From NCBI GenBank assembly GCA_023391275.1, contig JAEWBE010000092.1, positions 1-44,835 on the forward strand: a stretch of 44,835 bases of DNA. Direction: 5' to 3'. The translations under genes and the position numbers were made by a program. The notes under the pieces were generated by a model, which saw only the letters and a list, made by a program, of their open reading frames with translations, was not told where the DNA came from and ran no database searches. Positions 42,967 through 44,835 of the stretch are shown here, piece by piece. Position 1 is the first letter of the stretch. The number at the start of each line of letters is the position of its first letter. The stretch is from Bacillota bacterium (GTDB lineage: Bacteria; Bacillota; Clostridia; Oscillospirales; Acutalibacteraceae).

Positions 42967-43737
42967 ATGGAACAAAAAGAAACCTTCCCTGAGGGCGTAA
43001 AAGTAAAATCACTTTACAAGGCAATAAAGCTGCTTGATTTTTTTAACAGCAGCCATCCTGAGCGGGGCGTAAGCGAACTGGCTGAATTGAGCGGTATGCT
43101 TAAGAGCAGTGTGTACAATGTTATGAGCACATACGAAGCCTGCGGAATCATTGAAAAAAACCCAAAAACAAGTCAGTACCGTCTTGGACTTAAAATTTTG
43201 GCTTTAAGCAATGTGCTGAGTCAGGATGATGTTTTCTGGGAAATCATACGGCCGTACATGGAAGAACTCAGTGAGCAAACCGGAGAAACTGTTTTTCTCG
43301 CGACCCCTTACGGCAACAATATTATTTACCGGGAAGCCGCCTTTCCCAACCACAGTATTTCTGTTCGGGCCATTAAAGGTGTGGTCGCTCCAATGTATTG
43401 CACCAGTCTAGGAAAGGCGATTCTTTCCTGTATGGATGCGCAGCACATTGAACAGGTTATTGCCGAAGGGATGGAATCCTTTACTCCTTATACAATTACC
43501 GACCCGCAGGCATTCCGTGAGGAAGTGGAAAAAATTCGAAAACAGGGTTATTCTATTGATAATATGGAACATGAATACGGAATTAAATGCGTGGGTGTTC
43601 CCATTAAAAACGGAAATGAACAGGTGATTGGCGCCATCAGTCTTTCAGGGCCGTCTCTCCGCTTTAATGATGAACAAATTGCGGAGTATGCGAATTTGCT
43701 GATTGACCGGGCTCGGCGAATCAGGGATCGCATCTGA
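42967..43737 (+). CDS. IclR family transcriptional regulator
   Basis: A 256-residue regulator. The N-terminal winged helix contains ERGVSELAELSGMLKSSVYN and the wing KTSQYRLGLKIL. The C-terminal effector domain has the ETVFLATPYGNNIIYREAA strand, CTSLGKAILSC and the conserved KCVGVPIKNGNEQVIGAISLSGP. It has its own promoter and terminator and lies between the transporter operon and the lyase gene. IclR proteins usually bind a sugar acid, keto acid or aromatic acid. It likely acts on the paired GTTCA sites ahead of the lyase gene. Confidence 0.94.
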   Translation: MEQKETFPEGVKVKSLYKAIKLLDFFNSSHPERGVSELAELSGMLKSSVYNVMSTYEACGIIEKNPKTSQYRLGLKILALSNVLSQDDVFWEIIRPYMEELSEQTGETVFLATPYGNNIIYREAAFPNHSISVRAIKGVVAPMYCTSLGKAILSCMDAQHIEQVIAEGMESFTPYTITDPQAFREEVEKIRKQGYSIDNMEHEYGIKCVGVPIKNGNEQVIGAISLSGPSLRFNDEQIAEYANLLIDRARRIRDRI

Positions 43738-43748
43738 ATTTATCCACT

Positions 43749-43778
43749 AGCACACAGGGAAACCTGTGTGCTTTTTTT
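43749..43778 (+). terminator. Intrinsic terminator of the IclR-family gene
   Basis: AGCACACAGG, loop GAAA, CCTGTGTGCT (43749-43772) followed by a T7 run. Confidence 0.92.
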
Positions 43779-43893
43779 ATGCAGAAAATCAAGCGGATTT
43801 ATGGCTGTTAATGCCGAAAAACATGTGAAATCCGGTTAAACCGCTGGCATAATATACATCTTAAACATTTTAATGTAAATTCCAAGAATACTA

Positions 43894-43922
43894 TTGACAT
43901 ATAATTGCAAATCGTGTACTAT
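43894..43922 (+). promoter_or_regulatory. SigA-type promoter of the lyase gene
   Basis: TTGACA (43894-43899), a 17-base spacer and TACTAT (43917-43922). Transcription would start near 43929, just before the first operator-like site. Confidence 0.75.
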
Positions 43923-43938
43923 ATAAATACAGAACAGC

Positions 43939-43955
43939 GTTCATTATTAATGAAT
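43939..43955. promoter_or_regulatory. Operator-like site 1 (GTTCA-N7-TGAAT)
   Basis: GTTCATTATTAATGAAT, with an inner perfect dyad TTCATTA-T-TAATGAA, placed about ten bases after the expected start of transcription. Confidence 0.6.
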
Positions 43956-43970
43956 AAAAATATAACCTGT

Positions 43971-43987
43971 GTTCAATTATAATGAAC
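43971..43987. promoter_or_regulatory. Operator-like site 2 (GTTCA-N7-TGAAC)
   Basis: GTTCAATTATAATGAAC, aligned with site 1 and 32 bases away centre to centre, about three helical turns. Confidence 0.6.
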
Positions 43988-44024
43988 AATCCTTTTAGAG
44001 GAATTACAATCTGGAGGAACGAAT

Positions 44025-44835
44025 ATGAGTTATTGCTTTTCTAACGGCGCGTGGCCGACTATGGTGACCCCATTTAAATCGAATGGATCAATTGATTATG
44101 ATGCGCTGGCAAATCTGACAGAGTGGTACATAGCCAATGGTGCGGACGGCCTGTTTTCAACCTGTCAGTCAAGTGAGATATTTTTCTTGTCGCTTGATGA
44201 ACGAATTCAGCTTACCCGGTTTGTCAAAAGACATTCGGGGGGTAAAGTTCCCGTTATTGCTTCAGGACATATATCTTACGATATAGAGGATCAGATTAAA
44301 GAGTTGAATGCGATTGCCGAATGCGGTGTGGACGCTTTAGTCCTGATCAGCAATCGGCTTGCCGCCCCGGATGAACCGGACGGGGTTCTGCTGGAAAGGC
44401 TGGATAAAATCGTAAATGCACTTCCTAAGGAAATTCCGCTTGGCTTTTATGAATGCCCCTACCCATATAAAAGGCTGCTTACTCCGCAAGTAATCAAGTA
44501 CTGTACCTCATCCGGCCGCTTTTCCTTTCTAAAGGATACGTGCTGTGATATTGCCCAGATCGCAAATAAGCTGTCGCTTCTCAAGGGCTCCGACATGCGT
44601 TTATACAATGCAAACACTGCAACACTGGTGGAAAGCCTGAAGCTTGGCGCGGCGGGATACAGCGGCGTGATGGCGAACTTCCAGATGAAGCTTTATTCCT
44701 GGCTTGTCAGGCACTGGCAGGATAAACCGGAAGTTACGGATGAAGTGCAAAGTATTCTGACGGTCTGCTCGTTTATTGAAATGAAAAATTATCCGGCAAA
44801 TGCAAAATCCTTCCTGAATCTGAGCGGGATTGCTA
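44025..44835 (+). CDS. Dihydrodipicolinate synthase family lyase, 5' part
   Basis: The frame runs from ATG 44025, after GGAGG, to the window end: 270 codons of a family usually near 300. It is a class I aldolase barrel of the DapA/NanA family. Schiff-base Lys170 lies in FLKDTCCD and the catalytic Tyr142 in FYECP. The family GTTGE motif is replaced by CQSSE (47-51), and the SRT after the Tyr-x-x-Pro motif by YPYKR. It is therefore probably not lysine-pathway DapA but a lyase for a keto acid or sugar acid. The nearby importer and IclR regulator fit that. Confidence 0.85.
   Translation, partial: MSYCFSNGAWPTMVTPFKSNGSIDYDALANLTEWYIANGADGLFSTCQSSEIFFLSLDERIQLTRFVKRHSGGKVPVIASGHISYDIEDQIKELNAIAECGVDALVLISNRLAAPDEPDGVLLERLDKIVNALPKEIPLGFYECPYPYKRLLTPQVIKYCTSSGRFSFLKDTCCDIAQIANKLSLLKGSDMRLYNANTATLVESLKLGAAGYSGVMANFQMKLYSWLVRHWQDKPEVTDEVQSILTVCSFIEMKNYPANAKSFLNLSGIA

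Noticed and set aside
1..44835. CRISPR array, prophage, insertion sequence or toxin-antitoxin system
   Set aside because: I saw no regularly spaced repeats, transposase, integrase, attachment-site duplication or typical small toxin-antitoxin pair in the window.

Overview
The window looks like a chromosomal segment of an anaerobic, endospore-forming Firmicute of class Clostridia, probably the Oscillospirales/Ruminococcaceae side. Direct signs are spoVS, a three-gene GerA-type germination operon, RNase Y, FakA, a DUF4358 protein, a T-box leader, many intrinsic terminators and TTGACA/TATAAT promoters. The lineage is inference from gene content; no rRNA is present.

Layout. 1-6.4 kb is DNA repair: a 3' fragment of a metallophosphoesterase, sbcD and sbcC on the plus strand with ATGA overlaps, meeting convergent recG at a hairpin. 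6.5-11.3 kb, minus strand, holds housekeeping and sporulation genes: rny, ymdB, spoVS (the order known from Bacillus), then fakA and recG. 11.4-13.7 kb holds thrS with its own promoter and T-box. 14.1-15.3 kb has a DUF4358 membrane protein, tRNA-Gly(CCC) and a PNPOx-like flavoprotein. 15.6-19.7 kb is a ger operon in the order A-C-B, followed by a 41-codon membrane ORF. 19.8-22.1 kb has an alpha/beta hydrolase and a divergent M20 peptidase.

22.3-27.0 kb is an arabinose operon read araR-araB-araA on the minus strand, with a strong promoter and a good AraR-type operator in a long leader. 27.3-30.4 kb has a membrane GGDEF protein and, divergently, a ChrB-like regulator plus an MFS transporter whose promoter is bracketed by two copies of GTAACCAGTGTTAC. 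30.6-34.1 kb is a sensor kinase/OmpR regulator pair followed by DedA and PAP2-phosphatase genes, plausibly a regulated undecaprenyl-carrier recycling module. 34.2-42.8 kb is a YesM/YesN two-component system divergent from an RbsABC-like sugar importer with two permeases. 43.0 kb to the end has an IclR regulator and a truncated dihydrodipicolinate-synthase-family lyase, whose promoter is followed by two GTTCA-N7-TGAAY sites.

No CRISPR array, phage, insertion sequence or integrase was seen. The most interesting points are the operator pairs at 28.6 kb and 43.95 kb, the DedA/PAP2 module, the small ORF ending the ger operon, and the divergent aldolase with its transporter and regulators.
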